Positions 1-9,407 of a stretch of 64,000 bases of DNA are shown piece after piece. A model generated the notes under the pieces. The model made no database searches. It saw only the letters and a list, made by a program, of their open reading frames with translations, and was not told the DNA's origin. Every line of letters begins with the position of its first letter. Within the stretch, counting starts at the first letter, position 1. The stretch comes from UBA4802 sp964509195 (GTDB lineage: Bacteria; Spirochaetota; UBA4802; UB4802): NCBI GenBank assembly GCA_964509195.1, contig CAZDWJ010000006.1:95156-159155 (forward strand), written 5' to 3'. Made by a program: the position numbers and the translations under genes.

Positions 1-282
1 ATCCGATTAAAAAAATATACTGACAACACTATTACCTCAGTAAGCAATTACAAAAAACATTTAGACCAGATAGTTTATAATAAATATGCACTGGATAACG
101 AAGAGTACCGCCAGGGGGTGGTGTGCATAGCTGCTCCCGTTTTCAATAACAGGGGTATTGCAGAATATTCAATCGGGATATCAGGCTCTAAAGAGCAGGT
201 TTTACCGCATTTAAAAGAATATATAGCAATAATCAAAGATGCTGGTACCGAAGCATCGCGGCTTTTAGGAATGCCACAATAA
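1..282 (+). CDS. IclR-family transcriptional regulator, C-terminal part (5' end outside window)
   Basis: The open frame enters at base 1 and stops at TAA 280-282, giving 93 residues. Residues around 33-65 read DNEEYRQGVVCIAAPVF and then an AEYSIGISG segment, which is the typical ending of the IclR effector-binding (GAF-like) domain, where a conserved Cys in the GV.C.AAPV strand helps shape the ligand pocket. Such proteins bind operators through an N-terminal helix-turn-helix and respond to small carbon compounds. The DNA-binding half and the regulated genes lie to the left of the window. The gene converges on the lipoprotein gene on the other strand with almost no gap. Family call is fairly secure; the ligand is unknown. 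Confidence 0.75.
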   Translation: MRLKKYTDNTITSVSNYKKHLDQIVYNKYALDNEEYRQGVVCIAAPVFNNRGIAEYSIGISGSKEQVLPHLKEYIAIIKDAGTEASRLLGMPQ

Positions 283-283
283 T

Positions 284-739
284 TTATTCATATTCAAAAA
301 ACCAGTAGGGGCCTTCCTTAACAAAAAGTAAACTCATGCCATTATATAGTTGCACAGTAGCTTTTGATTTGGCGATAGTTACCTGGGCAATGGGCTGGTT
401 GAGTGCTGATGCCAGTACATCGTCACCATGTACTGCTGCAATTTTCTTTTGCAGCGCCAAATAATCAGGAATAGTCATAGTTTTAATGCTATTGGCACTG
501 ACATTGTAATATTGTACAAATGCGGCAATTTGTGCTTGATTCATTGATTGCAGATTCGTAATTACTGTTGTGATTTTCTTTTTGCTATCAGATGATAAAA
601 TCTCTTCAACTTTCTGCATATTGTCATTCAAATAAGCATCTTTAAGCACGTTAAATGCTTCCTGCGGTGTAAGCGGTCTGGATGGCTGGCAGGAAACTAA
701 ACTTATCACTGCAATAAGTATAAACATTAATATACACAT
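284..739 (-). CDS. Small predicted lipoprotein
   Basis: A 151-residue protein with a hydrophobic N-terminus ending in LVSC, a good lipobox with Cys at about residue 17, so it should be lipidated and anchored in an envelope membrane. The rest is predicted soluble and mixed alpha/beta, beginning with a PLTPQEAFNVLKDAYLN helix and ending in an aromatic strand (GPYWFFEYE). This resembles small NTF2-like/DUF4878-type lipoproteins, but I do not assign the family. It starts inside the last codons of panC (13-nt overlap), with a GGGAG-like ribosome site about 8 nt before ATG 739, so it is probably co-transcribed with panC. Function unknown. Confidence 0.6.
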   Translation of the reverse strand: MCILMFILIAVISLVSCQPSRPLTPQEAFNVLKDAYLNDNMQKVEEILSSDSKKKITTVITNLQSMNQAQIAAFVQYYNVSANSIKTMTIPDYLALQKKIAAVHGDDVLASALNQPIAQVTIAKSKATVQLYNGMSLLFVKEGPYWFFEYE

Positions 740-1596
740 CGGTAACTATCTCCCTGTTTTTCTACTATCATGTTATCTATGAGACGTGTGGGGCCAAAAA
801 ACGCTGCAACAGCAATCACCGATTTTTCTTTTAATGTTTCAATAGGCTGAAGCGTTTCATAATCAACAATTGAAACATAATCAATCTTCTTTGGTTTTCC
901 TGATGTGATGATGTCGGTGATAGCTGGTATTAGTTTATGTGATTGCACTACTCCCTGATGTAGTAGCTCTTCGGCTTTCTGTAACGATTTATAAATTGAA
1001 GCAGCGTTAGTGCGGTCATCACCTTTTAGATGTACATTACGCGAACTCATTGCTAACCCATCGGGTTCGCGTATAATTGGCGCAACAATTATATGTACAG
1101 GGAAATCCAGATCTTTCACCATTTTCTGTATAATAACAGCCTGCTGTATGTCCTTCTGTCCAAATACTGCAACATCAGGCTGCACTATGTTAAAAAGCTT
1201 TGCCACGACTGTCAGTACACCTCTGAAATGCCCAGGGCGTGTTGCCCCGCATAAGTGATCAGTCATTATTTCAATATCAACATAGGTCAGGCGGTTTTTA
1301 TACATCTCGGTGTCATCGGGAAGGAAAATAAGATCAACACCGGCCTCTTTTGCCAGGGCAAAGTCCCTTTCATAATCCCGCGGGTAGGTTGCATAGTCTT
1401 TTGGGTCGTTGAATTGCATTTTGTTTACAAATATACTCATAACCTGGTAATCCGAATGCTGTTTTGATATGTGTACCAGGCTCAAGTGCCCGTCATGGAG
1501 ATATCCCATGGTTGGAACAAATCCTATTTTTTTACCACTACGCCGCTGTTGTGCAATTTCGTTTCGTAATTCGTAAATGGTATTGACGATCTTCAT
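727..1596 (-). CDS. panC: Pantothenate synthetase
   Basis: Cytoplasmic ligase joining pantoate and beta-alanine with ATP via a pantoyl-adenylate, the last step of vitamin B5 synthesis. The 289 residues match the usual length. Near the N-terminus VPTMGYLHDGHLSL carries the HxGH nucleotidyltransferase motif; further on are FVNKMQFND (usually FVNP.QF), FGQKDIQQ, and the KMSKS-like loop LAMSSRN. A GGAGG lies just upstream of ATG 1596. No panB or panD is seen nearby; the neighbours are a methyltransferase upstream and a lipoprotein gene overlapping the 3' end. The Lys-Met in FVNKMQF in place of Pro-Thr is a small departure from the common sequence. Assignment secure. Confidence 0.95.
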   Translation of the reverse strand: MKIVNTIYELRNEIAQQRRSGKKIGFVPTMGYLHDGHLSLVHISKQHSDYQVMSIFVNKMQFNDPKDYATYPRDYERDFALAKEAGVDLIFLPDDTEMYKNRLTYVDIEIMTDHLCGATRPGHFRGVLTVVAKLFNIVQPDVAVFGQKDIQQAVIIQKMVKDLDFPVHIIVAPIIREPDGLAMSSRNVHLKGDDRTNAASIYKSLQKAEELLHQGVVQSHKLIPAITDIITSGKPKKIDYVSIVDYETLQPIETLKEKSVIAVAAFFGPTRLIDNMIVEKQGDSYRCVY

Positions 1597-1610
1597 AAAA
1601 ACTATTCCTC

Positions 1611-2462
1611 CTACACCTTCTTTGCAGCTATAAGCATCATATCACCAAGATATAGTTTTTTTGCAGCTATATCAGCTAATTTTCGTAATACTGTCTCCGG
1701 CTTTCCAACACCACTACCATAGGTAACAAACCGTGTAACGGTAAACCCTTTTAATTGCAATAATTTTGCAAGTGTTTTGTATGAAAAAAAGTAAAGATGA
1801 TGGGGAAAATTATAGTACCGCCAGTGTTTGCCAAACAATGCGCCAAACGAAACAATGCTGCTTCTGCAGGTTGATATGTATAGCATGCCATTTTTATGCA
1901 ATAGAGAAAAAATCTTTTCAATAAATTTCTCGGGATAATGCAAATGTTCTATAGTTGCCCACAGAGTAATACAATCAAACTGCTTGTTAAATTGAAATGA
2001 TAAAAAGTCGCCACAGTGTGCATTCACCTGCAAAACGTTGCAAGCATACTCTATACAATCCTGTGCAATATCTATTCCTTCTGCATGCCAGCCGCGCCGT
2101 GCCAGATAATCAACAAAATACCCTGCAGCGCAACCTATATCCAGTGCGTATTTGTCTTTACCAAGTGTTGACTCAAATTCAAAAAATTCTAAATCGGCAA
2201 GGTTGAGCCACAACAACCGCAGTACTTCACTGCGCATCGATTCAGAAAAGTAATTATTATATCCACGGTCAGTGCGCGCAGTAAAATATTCTTTGTAGTA
2301 GTGATGCATTTTACTGTATATGGGACGTGGATTAACAAATTCCAGGCCACAGCGGTTGCACTGTACAAGCGTAAAGTTTTCGCCATTTTCAAATGGTTTG
2401 GAAAATAAAGGTTTAAAATTATAACTATTGCACAGAATGCAAGGAACAGTTTCGTAGCTCAT
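1611..2462 (-). CDS. SAM-dependent methyltransferase with N-terminal zinc-ribbon
   Basis: The N-terminus has two CxxC knuckles (CILC and, about 25 residues later, CNRC followed by GLEFVNPRP), a treble-clef/zinc-ribbon found in many class I methyltransferases of the type-11/23 group. The SAM-binding motif I is ALDIGCAAGYFVDYLARRGW, and CITLWATIEHL is the later strand, usually VLEH. Such enzymes often modify sugars, lipids or secondary metabolites; the substrate here is unknown. I chose ATG 2462; an upstream GTG at 2480 would add six residues, and neither start has a strong ribosome site. It lies 15 nt upstream of panC on the same strand, so it may be co-transcribed with it. Confidence 0.75.
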   Translation of the reverse strand: MSYETVPCILCNSYNFKPLFSKPFENGENFTLVQCNRCGLEFVNPRPIYSKMHHYYKEYFTARTDRGYNNYFSESMRSEVLRLLWLNLADLEFFEFESTLGKDKYALDIGCAAGYFVDYLARRGWHAEGIDIAQDCIEYACNVLQVNAHCGDFLSFQFNKQFDCITLWATIEHLHYPEKFIEKIFSLLHKNGMLYISTCRSSIVSFGALFGKHWRYYNFPHHLYFFSYKTLAKLLQLKGFTVTRFVTYGSGVGKPETVLRKLADIAAKKLYLGDMMLIAAKKV

Positions 2463-2804
2463 GCAATAATTGACATACACTCAATGCACATTTGGCAAGT
2501 ACTTTTTATATTTAATCATATGTATCAATTTTTTTCTTTCAGGGATAACTACTTGTTGCATAAGAATAAAGATTCTTAAGCACGGTCTTCTTTGGGATAA
2601 TATGCAAAAATTGTATTTTGGGAGCACAGTACTTATTTACAAAGAAAAATTTGAAGCATGGTGCTATACAATAGTCTTGACTTTATATGTTTCATAGAAT
2701 ATACGTAATAATGTAAGTATTTAAAGAAGATAAATAATAGCACTATGCCAAATTCAAATGTAAAGAATTAATGTAGTATTATTTACAGTAAAATAAATAA
2801 TATC
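2463..2804. other. AT-rich divergent intergenic region
   Basis: About 340 bp between divergently read genes (methyltransferase on the left, unknown protein on the right). It must hold promoters for both directions. I see no conserved RNA structure, repeat or convincing small gene; an open frame across 2470-2697 has no ribosome site and a composition unlike its neighbours. Confidence 0.4.
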
Positions 2805-3845
2805 ATGAAGGTTTCTAATAAAATTATTGTTATCACACAAAGTAAAGAATATGAGGCGATAGTTGAAGTAATCGCAGCTAAGCATCAGTTGCTGGTTGAG
2901 AAGGATGAACAGCTTCATTCGCTTGCTTCAATTGTGCAAAAGATAGAAAGCTCAAGATCAACAGCTTTTTTGCGGTCTGCACTTCATGCATTTATTCGCG
3001 AACATGGAATTCCTTTTTTAATTGTGGTTGATTATCCTGTTGGTGCTGCCACGCGAACTGATGCTATTGTACAGAAAATATTCACTACGTTGCTTATTTC
3101 GTTTATGATCATTGCACGGGGCAGTGGCCTTGCCAATATTAAAGGGAATTTTTTTGTAAATATCACAAATGGGGACGTGCAGCTTTTCAAGAATAGTATC
3201 ATACATCCTGAAAAGTTTTTAGCCAGTATAAAAACAAATGATGAAAAGGTTAACGTAATTATCAACCATTATAATGATCAGAAGGCATTCCACACGTTGT
3301 TTTTTATAAAACCATCTGCTGGTTCTAACAAAGAGACTCTGGCACAGGAGCTATCGGCTTATATTGATGCTGTTACAAAGCGTCATGCATTAATTAAAAA
3401 GCTTTTAGAAAAACAAAAGCACACCCCCGCACGAAGCAAAGATGCCGCAACCGTACTGGTGAAAATAAGTGATGACAAAATTGTAATGGACCATGAGATA
3501 GTAATAACACGCGACAACTCATATAGTAAATACACTGTTGGTCATATTTACGTCCTTGGGGACTGGACCAACATTCACAGCAGAAAAGTTGCCGGTAAAG
3601 TCATCACTGCAATAAAGGATGGTTTTGCAGACTGGAAACTTGGCACTGATGACCCGGTTACTATACATCTGGAAGTAGCAACCGTTGATCACACAACTGC
3701 AGCTACACTAGCACAGATGATATACAATGATCTACGAAATTTTAACAACATTAAAATTTATTGTAACGAAAACAATTACAAAATTCTTGAGTCTGCTGAT
3801 GGTTTTTCACTAATAAAAAAACTTGTGTTGATACAAAAAGCCTAA
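2805..3845 (+). CDS. Conserved-looking protein of unknown function (346 aa)
   Basis: I do not recognise this family. The protein has no signal peptide or clear membrane anchor. The N-terminal 100 residues look like a receiver-like or Rossmann-like alpha/beta unit (IIVITQSKEYEAIVEVIAAK, then FLIVVDYPVG), followed by a hydrophobic helix (TLLISFMIIARGSG). Residues about 170-210 are helical and Lys-rich (ITKRHALIKKLLEKQK type). The C-terminal third is a second alpha/beta unit (KYTVGHIYVLGDWTN, IHLEVATVDHTTAATLAQMI). A degenerate two-domain signalling protein is possible, but no phosphoacceptor Asp pocket is obvious. Its stop overlaps the end of the convergent dnaE by 4 nt. A stand-alone gene behind its own promoter. 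Confidence 0.55.
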   Translation: MKVSNKIIVITQSKEYEAIVEVIAAKHQLLVEKDEQLHSLASIVQKIESSRSTAFLRSALHAFIREHGIPFLIVVDYPVGAATRTDAIVQKIFTTLLISFMIIARGSGLANIKGNFFVNITNGDVQLFKNSIIHPEKFLASIKTNDEKVNVIINHYNDQKAFHTLFFIKPSAGSNKETLAQELSAYIDAVTKRHALIKKLLEKQKHTPARSKDAATVLVKISDDKIVMDHEIVITRDNSYSKYTVGHIYVLGDWTNIHSRKVAGKVITAIKDGFADWKLGTDDPVTIHLEVATVDHTTAATLAQMIYNDLRNFNNIKIYCNENNYKILESADGFSLIKKLVLIQKA

Positions 3846-6800
3846 CATCCAATAGTATAAAAAAATCCATCTTTACCAACAATAGTTACCAGGCTATCAA
3901 GAAGCTTCTGGTGGGGTTTTACATGATATAGGGGATTTGCTTTTACAATATTTTCCTTACCGTTGGGATGACGCACATGAAAATAGACTGGTTTATTGCC
4001 CTGATATCGTTGCAATATTTTTTTAATTTTTTCCAGCATCTCCGTGTCCGTGCCTATTGGATTAATGATAATATGCAGCTCACTTATCTGCGTAAGCTTA
4101 AACTGTGTAAGCGGTACCACTTTATGTGCCAGCATACGGGAAGGTTTATCATTTTCAATCTCTACTGATCCGGTGATTACAACCGGATCCTGCGATACAA
4201 TTAAAGATTCATATTCAGAAAGCGTTTGAGGCATAAACAACACCTGAATGCTGCCAGTCAGGTCTTCCATAACAGCCTGTGCAAATTTATTGCCCTTCTG
4301 GCTTTGTTTAATCTGAACATTATTCAAAACACCGACAAGTGTAATTGGTGATCCGTTGACGTTTTCCTCAAGGTCTTTGATGGGAGTGCATGCTAATTTT
4401 TCAATATCTTTTGCATAGCGGCTCAAAGGGTGGGAACTTGCATAAATTCCTAATACTTCTTTTTCATATTGCAGCTTCTGGTTTTCAGGCCAATCGGTAA
4501 TGGAAGCAGGCTCAATATGGATGCGTGAATATGATTTATAAGAAGCACCAAATAAATCCCCCTGGCCTGTTGCAATATCCTGCTGCAGTTGCCGCGCAGT
4601 TTCAAGCATTATATCTACTGATGCAAAGAGTGCTGCTCTGTTAGGGTAGAGTGAATCAAATGCCCCAGCTTTAATAAGTGATTCAAGCACCCCTTTGTTA
4701 ACTGTCATCAGGTCAATAGAGGTAAAAAACTCAGTGAGATCTTTAAATCCACCTTTGTTTTCCCGTGCCTGCAGTATCGATTCTATTGCTTTGTCGCCCA
4801 CACCCTTTATTGCGATAAGCCCATACCGTATGGATTTGTCTTCAATAGAAAAGTCACGCTGGCTTTTATTAATGTCTGGTGGAAGTACCTGAATGCCTTT
4901 TGTCTTGCAGTCAGCGTAGTATTTTGCAATGTCCTCAATTTTATCAACCTGAGCGGTTAAAAGGGCAGTCATAAATTCTAGAGGATAATGAGCTTTAAGA
5001 TACGCAGTCTGGTATGAAACAAGCGCATACGCAGCTGAATGTGATTTATTAAAACCATATCTTCCAAACGTAGCCATCAATTCCCAGGTTTTTGTTGCAA
5101 TTGCTTCATTGATGCCTTTGGCTATTGCCCCTTTGATAAATTTTTCACCCATTGCATCAATAATCTCAGGCTTCTTTTTGCTCATCGCTTTTCTGAGTTT
5201 ATCAGCTTCTGGCAGTGTAAATCCACCCATAACCTGTGATATAAGCATAACCTGTTCCTGATATACTATGACTCCTAATGTATCTTTGAGCACAGGTTCA
5301 AGCAAAGGGTGCAGGTACTCAATTTTATTGGGGTCACGTTTGCGTTCAATGTATTGCTCAACCATTCCCGAATCCAGTGGACCGGGACGGTAAAGGGCAA
5401 CTATGGCAATAATATCATCTAAATTCGTTGGCCCTAATTTGAGAAGAATGTTCTGCATGCCGCCCGATTCAAGCTGGAATACTCCCATAGTGTCGGCTTT
5501 TTGCAGCAATTTAAATGTCTTAACATCATCAAGCGGTATTGAATCTATATCAATATCAGTATTCCTGTGTTTCTTTATAAGCTTTATACACGTGTCAATG
5601 ATGGAGAGGTTAGCTAGCCCTAAAAAGTCCATTTTGACAAGTCCGGCTTTTTCTAAGCTCATCTTTTCATACTGAGAGGAAATACTACCATCCTTTGGAT
5701 CAACATACAGGGGGACATATTCGGTTAAAGGATCACGGGATATAACAACACCAGCGGCGTGTTTGCCTGCAGAACGGGTTAAACCCTCCACTTTTAATGC
5801 AATGTCGATGAGTTGTTTCCCTGCATCATTGGATTTATACAGTTGCTGCAATTCCTCAGAATCCTTTAGTGCATCATCCAAATCTTCGTGATGGATAAGC
5901 TTTGTAAGTGCATTGACTTGAGGTAGAGGTATGTTGAGCGCACGTGCTACATCGCGAATGGCACCTTTTGATTTCATCTTGTTAAAGGTGATAATCTGGC
6001 TGACATGATCTTCCCCATATTTCCTTTTCACGTATTCAATGACTTCATCACGGCGCAGGGCGCAAAAGTCAATATCCATATCGGGCATTTCATTCCGTTC
6101 GGGATTTAAGAAGCGTTCAAAAAGCAGGTTGTATTGTATGGGGTCTAGCTGTGTTATACCAAGGCAATATGAAACCATTGAACCTGCAGCAGATCCTCTT
6201 CCAGGTCCAACGGGTATCCCATTTTTCTTTGCAAACTGAATGAAGTCCCATACAATTAGGAAATACCCTGAAAACTGCATTCGTTTTATGACCGATAGCT
6301 CATAGTCAATACGCTCTTTGACATGTTCGGGTATAGATCCTCCAAAGCGTTGCCGTGCACCGTTATAGACCAGTTCTGCGAGGTAGCTGTCTTTTGTGTA
6401 GCCATCCGGCACTTCAAAATTAGGTAGAATTGGATTGCCCAATGGAATCTGGCAGTCTGTCATCTCAGCAATCTTGACAGTGTTGTACAGCGCATCGGGG
6501 TAGTCCTCAAATATTTTTTCCATTTCCAGAGGTGTTTTCAGGTAAAACTGGTCATTGGGGAAACGCATTCTGCTCTGGTCATTTAACAGTTTTCCCGTTT
6601 GTATGCATAAGAGCACATCATGGTAGTAGGCATCCTCTTTTGCAACATAATGTGCATCATTGGTGGCTATTAAGCCTATATTCATTTTTGATGCCATTTC
6701 AACTAGCTTTGTATTAACCTGTTTCTGCTCTTTGAGGTTGTGATATTGCAATTCCAGATAAAACCTGTCTTTTCCAAAAAGGTCGGCAAATTCCTGGGTT

Positions 6801-7279
6801 CGTTTATAGGCATCTTTTATTTTGCCTTCTAAAATAAGCGATGGAATTTCGCCGGCGATACATGAAGTGCTTGCGATGAGACCTTTACTATATTTAGTTA
6901 ACAGTTCCCAGTCAATTCGTGGTTTGTAGTAAAAGCCTTCCAGATATCCCAGTGAAGATAGTTTTATGAGATTTTTATACCCTTCACAGTTTTCTGCAAG
7001 CAATATGAGATGGTATGCATTTTCCTCGTTGCTAGCACGGGTGCTCTGCTTATGAAACCGTGAACCTGGTGCAATGTAAAATTCCTGCCCTATAATGGGT
7101 TTTATTCCGGCTTTACGCGCTTCTTCATAAAACTCTATTATGCCAAACATGTTGCCGTGGTCCGTTAAGGCAATTGCAGGCATGTTGTGTTGCACAGCAA
7201 ATTGTATAAGCTGCTGAATACGTATAGCGCCATCTAAAATGGAATATTCAGAATGATTGTGAAGATGTACAAAATCCAT
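3842..7279 (-). CDS. dnaE: DNA polymerase III alpha subunit
   Basis: Replicative polymerase catalytic subunit, about 1145 residues, the usual length for DnaE1. The N-terminal PHP domain begins FVHLHNHSEYSILDG. The polymerase core has PHTVGP-type GIPVGPGRGSAAGS and the catalytic PDMDIDF, whose two Asp are about residues 400-402 from the chosen start. A helix-hairpin-helix region (GLIAIKGVGDKAIESI) follows, then an OB fold near the end (ITLVGVLNNVQIKQSQKGN). I start at ATG 7279, which puts Met-Asp directly before the PHP motif; an upstream TTG at 7300 would add seven residues. It is convergent with the unknown gene on its left. No truncation seen. Confidence 0.97.
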   Translation of the reverse strand: MDFVHLHNHSEYSILDGAIRIQQLIQFAVQHNMPAIALTDHGNMFGIIEFYEEARKAGIKPIIGQEFYIAPGSRFHKQSTRASNEENAYHLILLAENCEGYKNLIKLSSLGYLEGFYYKPRIDWELLTKYSKGLIASTSCIAGEIPSLILEGKIKDAYKRTQEFADLFGKDRFYLELQYHNLKEQKQVNTKLVEMASKMNIGLIATNDAHYVAKEDAYYHDVLLCIQTGKLLNDQSRMRFPNDQFYLKTPLEMEKIFEDYPDALYNTVKIAEMTDCQIPLGNPILPNFEVPDGYTKDSYLAELVYNGARQRFGGSIPEHVKERIDYELSVIKRMQFSGYFLIVWDFIQFAKKNGIPVGPGRGSAAGSMVSYCLGITQLDPIQYNLLFERFLNPERNEMPDMDIDFCALRRDEVIEYVKRKYGEDHVSQIITFNKMKSKGAIRDVARALNIPLPQVNALTKLIHHEDLDDALKDSEELQQLYKSNDAGKQLIDIALKVEGLTRSAGKHAAGVVISRDPLTEYVPLYVDPKDGSISSQYEKMSLEKAGLVKMDFLGLANLSIIDTCIKLIKKHRNTDIDIDSIPLDDVKTFKLLQKADTMGVFQLESGGMQNILLKLGPTNLDDIIAIVALYRPGPLDSGMVEQYIERKRDPNKIEYLHPLLEPVLKDTLGVIVYQEQVMLISQVMGGFTLPEADKLRKAMSKKKPEIIDAMGEKFIKGAIAKGINEAIATKTWELMATFGRYGFNKSHSAAYALVSYQTAYLKAHYPLEFMTALLTAQVDKIEDIAKYYADCKTKGIQVLPPDINKSQRDFSIEDKSIRYGLIAIKGVGDKAIESILQARENKGGFKDLTEFFTSIDLMTVNKGVLESLIKAGAFDSLYPNRAALFASVDIMLETARQLQQDIATGQGDLFGASYKSYSRIHIEPASITDWPENQKLQYEKEVLGIYASSHPLSRYAKDIEKLACTPIKDLEENVNGSPITLVGVLNNVQIKQSQKGNKFAQAVMEDLTGSIQVLFMPQTLSEYESLIVSQDPVVITGSVEIENDKPSRMLAHKVVPLTQFKLTQISELHIIINPIGTDTEMLEKIKKILQRYQGNKPVYFHVRHPNGKENIVKANPLYHVKPHQKLLDSLVTIVGKDGFFYTIGC

Positions 7280-7315
7280 AATTTTTCTCACTTGTGGCAA
7301 GGGGTTTACTATTAT

Positions 7316-7325
7316 GAGCTATCGC
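7316..7325 (+). repeat. Iterated motif copy GAGCTATCGC (intergenic)
   Basis: Exact 10-mer lying between the dnaE start and the Trm112-like gene, so not constrained by protein sequence. One of 12 exact copies seen in the window. Confidence 0.8.
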
Positions 7326-7570
7326 CATAAAAAATACGACATAATATTTTTTGCTTTATAGCCACTATAGGTTCCTTTTTTCTAATTTGCAAGTAGATTA
7401 TAAAAAATTTATTATTTATGGTGACAATTTTTACATTTTTTGCAATATGTTGTTGACCAGAATAATTGATTGAGATAGATTTTGTAAAAATGTGTAATAT
7501 AAAAAAACAGATTGCCATATTTAAAAAAACAATTTTAATGGTTGTAGACAAAAATTTTCTGGAGGCAATG

Positions 7571-7729
7571 ATGATTGATACAAAGCTCCTTGACATTTTA
7601 GCCTGTCCTGCCTGTAAAGGGGATGTTGAGTATGATGCTCGTAATGAAAAGATAATATGCACTGAATGCAAAAAAAAATATCCCGTAAAAGATGGCATTC
7701 CTGTCATGCTAGTTGAAGAAGCTGAATAA
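7571..7729 (+). CDS. Trm112-like / UPF0434 zinc protein
   Basis: A 52-residue protein with two cysteine pairs, CPACKG and CTECKK, separated by a short beta segment, followed by YPVKDGIPVML. This is the pattern of the Trm112p/YcaR family, small zinc-ribbon proteins; in eukaryotes Trm112 activates methyltransferases, and the bacterial role is not settled. A GGAGG at 7561-7565 fixes the start: ATG 7571 has a 5-nt spacer, whereas ATG 7568 is too close, and the longer upstream reading frame has no ribosome site. It sits just ahead of the SurA-like gene with a short gap, so the two are probably co-transcribed. Confidence 0.85.
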   Translation: MIDTKLLDILACPACKGDVEYDARNEKIICTECKKKYPVKDGIPVMLVEEAE

Positions 7730-7751
7730 CAGAGTAGATAGAGGTTACACT

Positions 7752-8888
7752 ATGTTTGATTCAAAGCATCCTGTTGTAAAAGTAGTGGGGTATATTATTG
7801 TTGGTTTTTTTGTTCTTATTATTATAATATCATTTGGTATGCCTGACTTTCTGTCACGCATGGGATTTGATCAAAATACCGTTGCAAAAGTAAATGGCGA
7901 AACAATTGGCTACATGGATTTTATTCGCTATCGTGATACGCATATGTTTGGCAAAACTGAAGATCCAAAACAACAGCAGCGTATGATCATAGAGCGTATG
8001 ATACAGGAAAAACTTCTAATACAGTTAGCCAAGAAGGAAGGCATTGTGGTAACTGAGAAGGAAATACGAAGTGTTATCCGCAACCGATTTTCAGACAATA
8101 CGGGAACATTTAATGAAGCGTTTTTTAAGAATTTTCTGGATAGATTCCATATGGGTATATCTGATTACTATAAATATGTAGAAAATGAGATTTATTTAGG
8201 AAAGTTACAGAATATGCTTTTAGCAGGTGTCAGCGTATCACCTTTGGAACTTGTATCTGATTACAGAATGCAGAATGCAAAATTGAAAATACAGTATTCA
8301 TTTTTATCAAATCAGGAACTATCCAGGCGATTTGCAAGCGCAATTGCTGTCACCGATGAAGAAGTAGAAGCAGAACTAAAGAAGAACCCAAAAGAGTTAA
8401 AAGATCCAAAAACCGATAGGCAGCGTATCAAGGAGAAACTGTCCAACGACAAATTGGAAAAGATAAAACAGGATATAGCAAAAAAAATTGACCAGCTTGC
8501 GCTTTCCGGCAAATCATTTGCAGAAGCTCAAGGAGTGCTGCAGGGAGTTGTATCATATTCCAATGAATTTAGACCTGGAGACCTGATACGGGAAAAAGAT
8601 GAAAAGGGGAAAATCCTCTACCCGTTACAGGAATCAAAGATATTTCAGTCTGATGTATTCAGCCTAAAGCAGGGTGTAACTTCTCGGTGCATCTTTGGTT
8701 TTGATGGGATATATATTTTTACACCAGTAGTACGTACTATTCCTGGAACCCAGGTCCAGGATAAAGAACGACAGCAACTGGAACAAAGCCTTTTTTACTC
8801 AAAAGCCAATTCTTTATATATATCTCTGTTAACCCAATTGTTTGAAAAGTCGAAAATAATAAGGAATCAGAAGTTTGAGGCGCAGTAG
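7752..8888 (+). CDS. SurA/PpiD-like periplasmic chaperone, membrane anchored
   Basis: About 378 residues. One N-terminal transmembrane helix (VVGYIIVGFFVLIIIISFG) is followed by the SurA-N-type domain: VAKVNGETIGYMDFIRYRD, then a run of helices including MIQEKLLIQLAKKEGI and VVTEKEIRSVI. This arrangement is typical of PpiD and other anchored SurA-like folding factors acting on outer-membrane proteins. The middle and end contain a Lys-rich helix and a region where a parvulin domain would sit, but I do not see clear parvulin signatures, so isomerase activity is doubtful. Start chosen at ATG 7752, with GAGG 7 nt upstream. It lies 22 nt after the Trm112-like gene. Confidence 0.75.
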   Translation: MFDSKHPVVKVVGYIIVGFFVLIIIISFGMPDFLSRMGFDQNTVAKVNGETIGYMDFIRYRDTHMFGKTEDPKQQQRMIIERMIQEKLLIQLAKKEGIVVTEKEIRSVIRNRFSDNTGTFNEAFFKNFLDRFHMGISDYYKYVENEIYLGKLQNMLLAGVSVSPLELVSDYRMQNAKLKIQYSFLSNQELSRRFASAIAVTDEEVEAELKKNPKELKDPKTDRQRIKEKLSNDKLEKIKQDIAKKIDQLALSGKSFAEAQGVLQGVVSYSNEFRPGDLIREKDEKGKILYPLQESKIFQSDVFSLKQGVTSRCIFGFDGIYIFTPVVRTIPGTQVQDKERQQLEQSLFYSKANSLYISLLTQLFEKSKIIRNQKFEAQ

Positions 8889-8936
8889 AAGTGTAAAGGT
8901 TAGTTTTAAATCTGTAACACACCAAAGGGGTAGCGT

Positions 8937-9401
8937 ATGAATATTAATGCTGAATATGTGAATCCATTTTTAGAGGCAGCAAGTGCAGTATTCAAACAGC
9001 TTCTTAACGTTGATTTAAGAAGAGGAAAGCTTGTATTGAAAGAAGTACCACAACCATCACATGATGTAGCTATTATCATTGGCATTACAGGTGCAGTCAC
9101 CGGTCAGGTTGTATTCAGTATGAGCCTTGAGATGGTAAAAAAGATTGCTCAAATTCTAGCTCCTGGATTGTCTGAAAAAGATATCATGAATGAGTGGAAG
9201 GATATTGTTGGTGAAGTTGCCAATATGATTACTGGAAATGCAATGAACCTTTTTGCATATTCAGGGAAGCGAGTGGAAATGACAACCCCTACTGTAATTG
9301 AAGGTGAAAGTTTTACTATAACGTTAATTAAACAAACAACTCTGGGGATTAACCTTTACAGCCCATTTGGCCAATTAGAGATGAACGTTGCATTGAAATA
9401 G
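8937..9401 (+). CDS. cheX: CheX-family chemotaxis phosphatase
   Basis: A 154-residue protein with the CheX fold: an opening helix (NPFLEAASAVFKQLLN), the strand pair DVAIIIGITGAVTGQVVFSM, and the signature helix MNEWKDIVGEVANMITGNAM, which carries the E..N pair that attacks phospho-CheY in this family. It dephosphorylates CheY-P to reset the flagellar signal and acts in the cytoplasm; spirochaetes and some Firmicutes rely on it instead of CheZ. An AAGGGG site precedes ATG 8937. No other chemotaxis gene is adjacent, so it is a stand-alone locus after the chaperone gene. Residues and length fit well. Confidence 0.9.
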   Translation: MNINAEYVNPFLEAASAVFKQLLNVDLRRGKLVLKEVPQPSHDVAIIIGITGAVTGQVVFSMSLEMVKKIAQILAPGLSEKDIMNEWKDIVGEVANMITGNAMNLFAYSGKRVEMTTPTVIEGESFTITLIKQTTLGINLYSPFGQLEMNVALK

Positions 9402-9407
9402 ATAGTT

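Noticed and set aside
2470..2697. Plus-strand open frame of 75 codons in the gap before the unknown gene at 2805
   Set aside because: No ribosome site, odd composition (many Cys, Ile, Phe) and no family pattern; likely a chance frame in AT-rich DNA.
7312..7707. Minus-strand open frame of 131 codons opposite the Trm112-like gene
   Set aside because: It is the shadow of a gene whose plus-strand reading has the zinc-ribbon cysteines and a GGAGG ribosome site.
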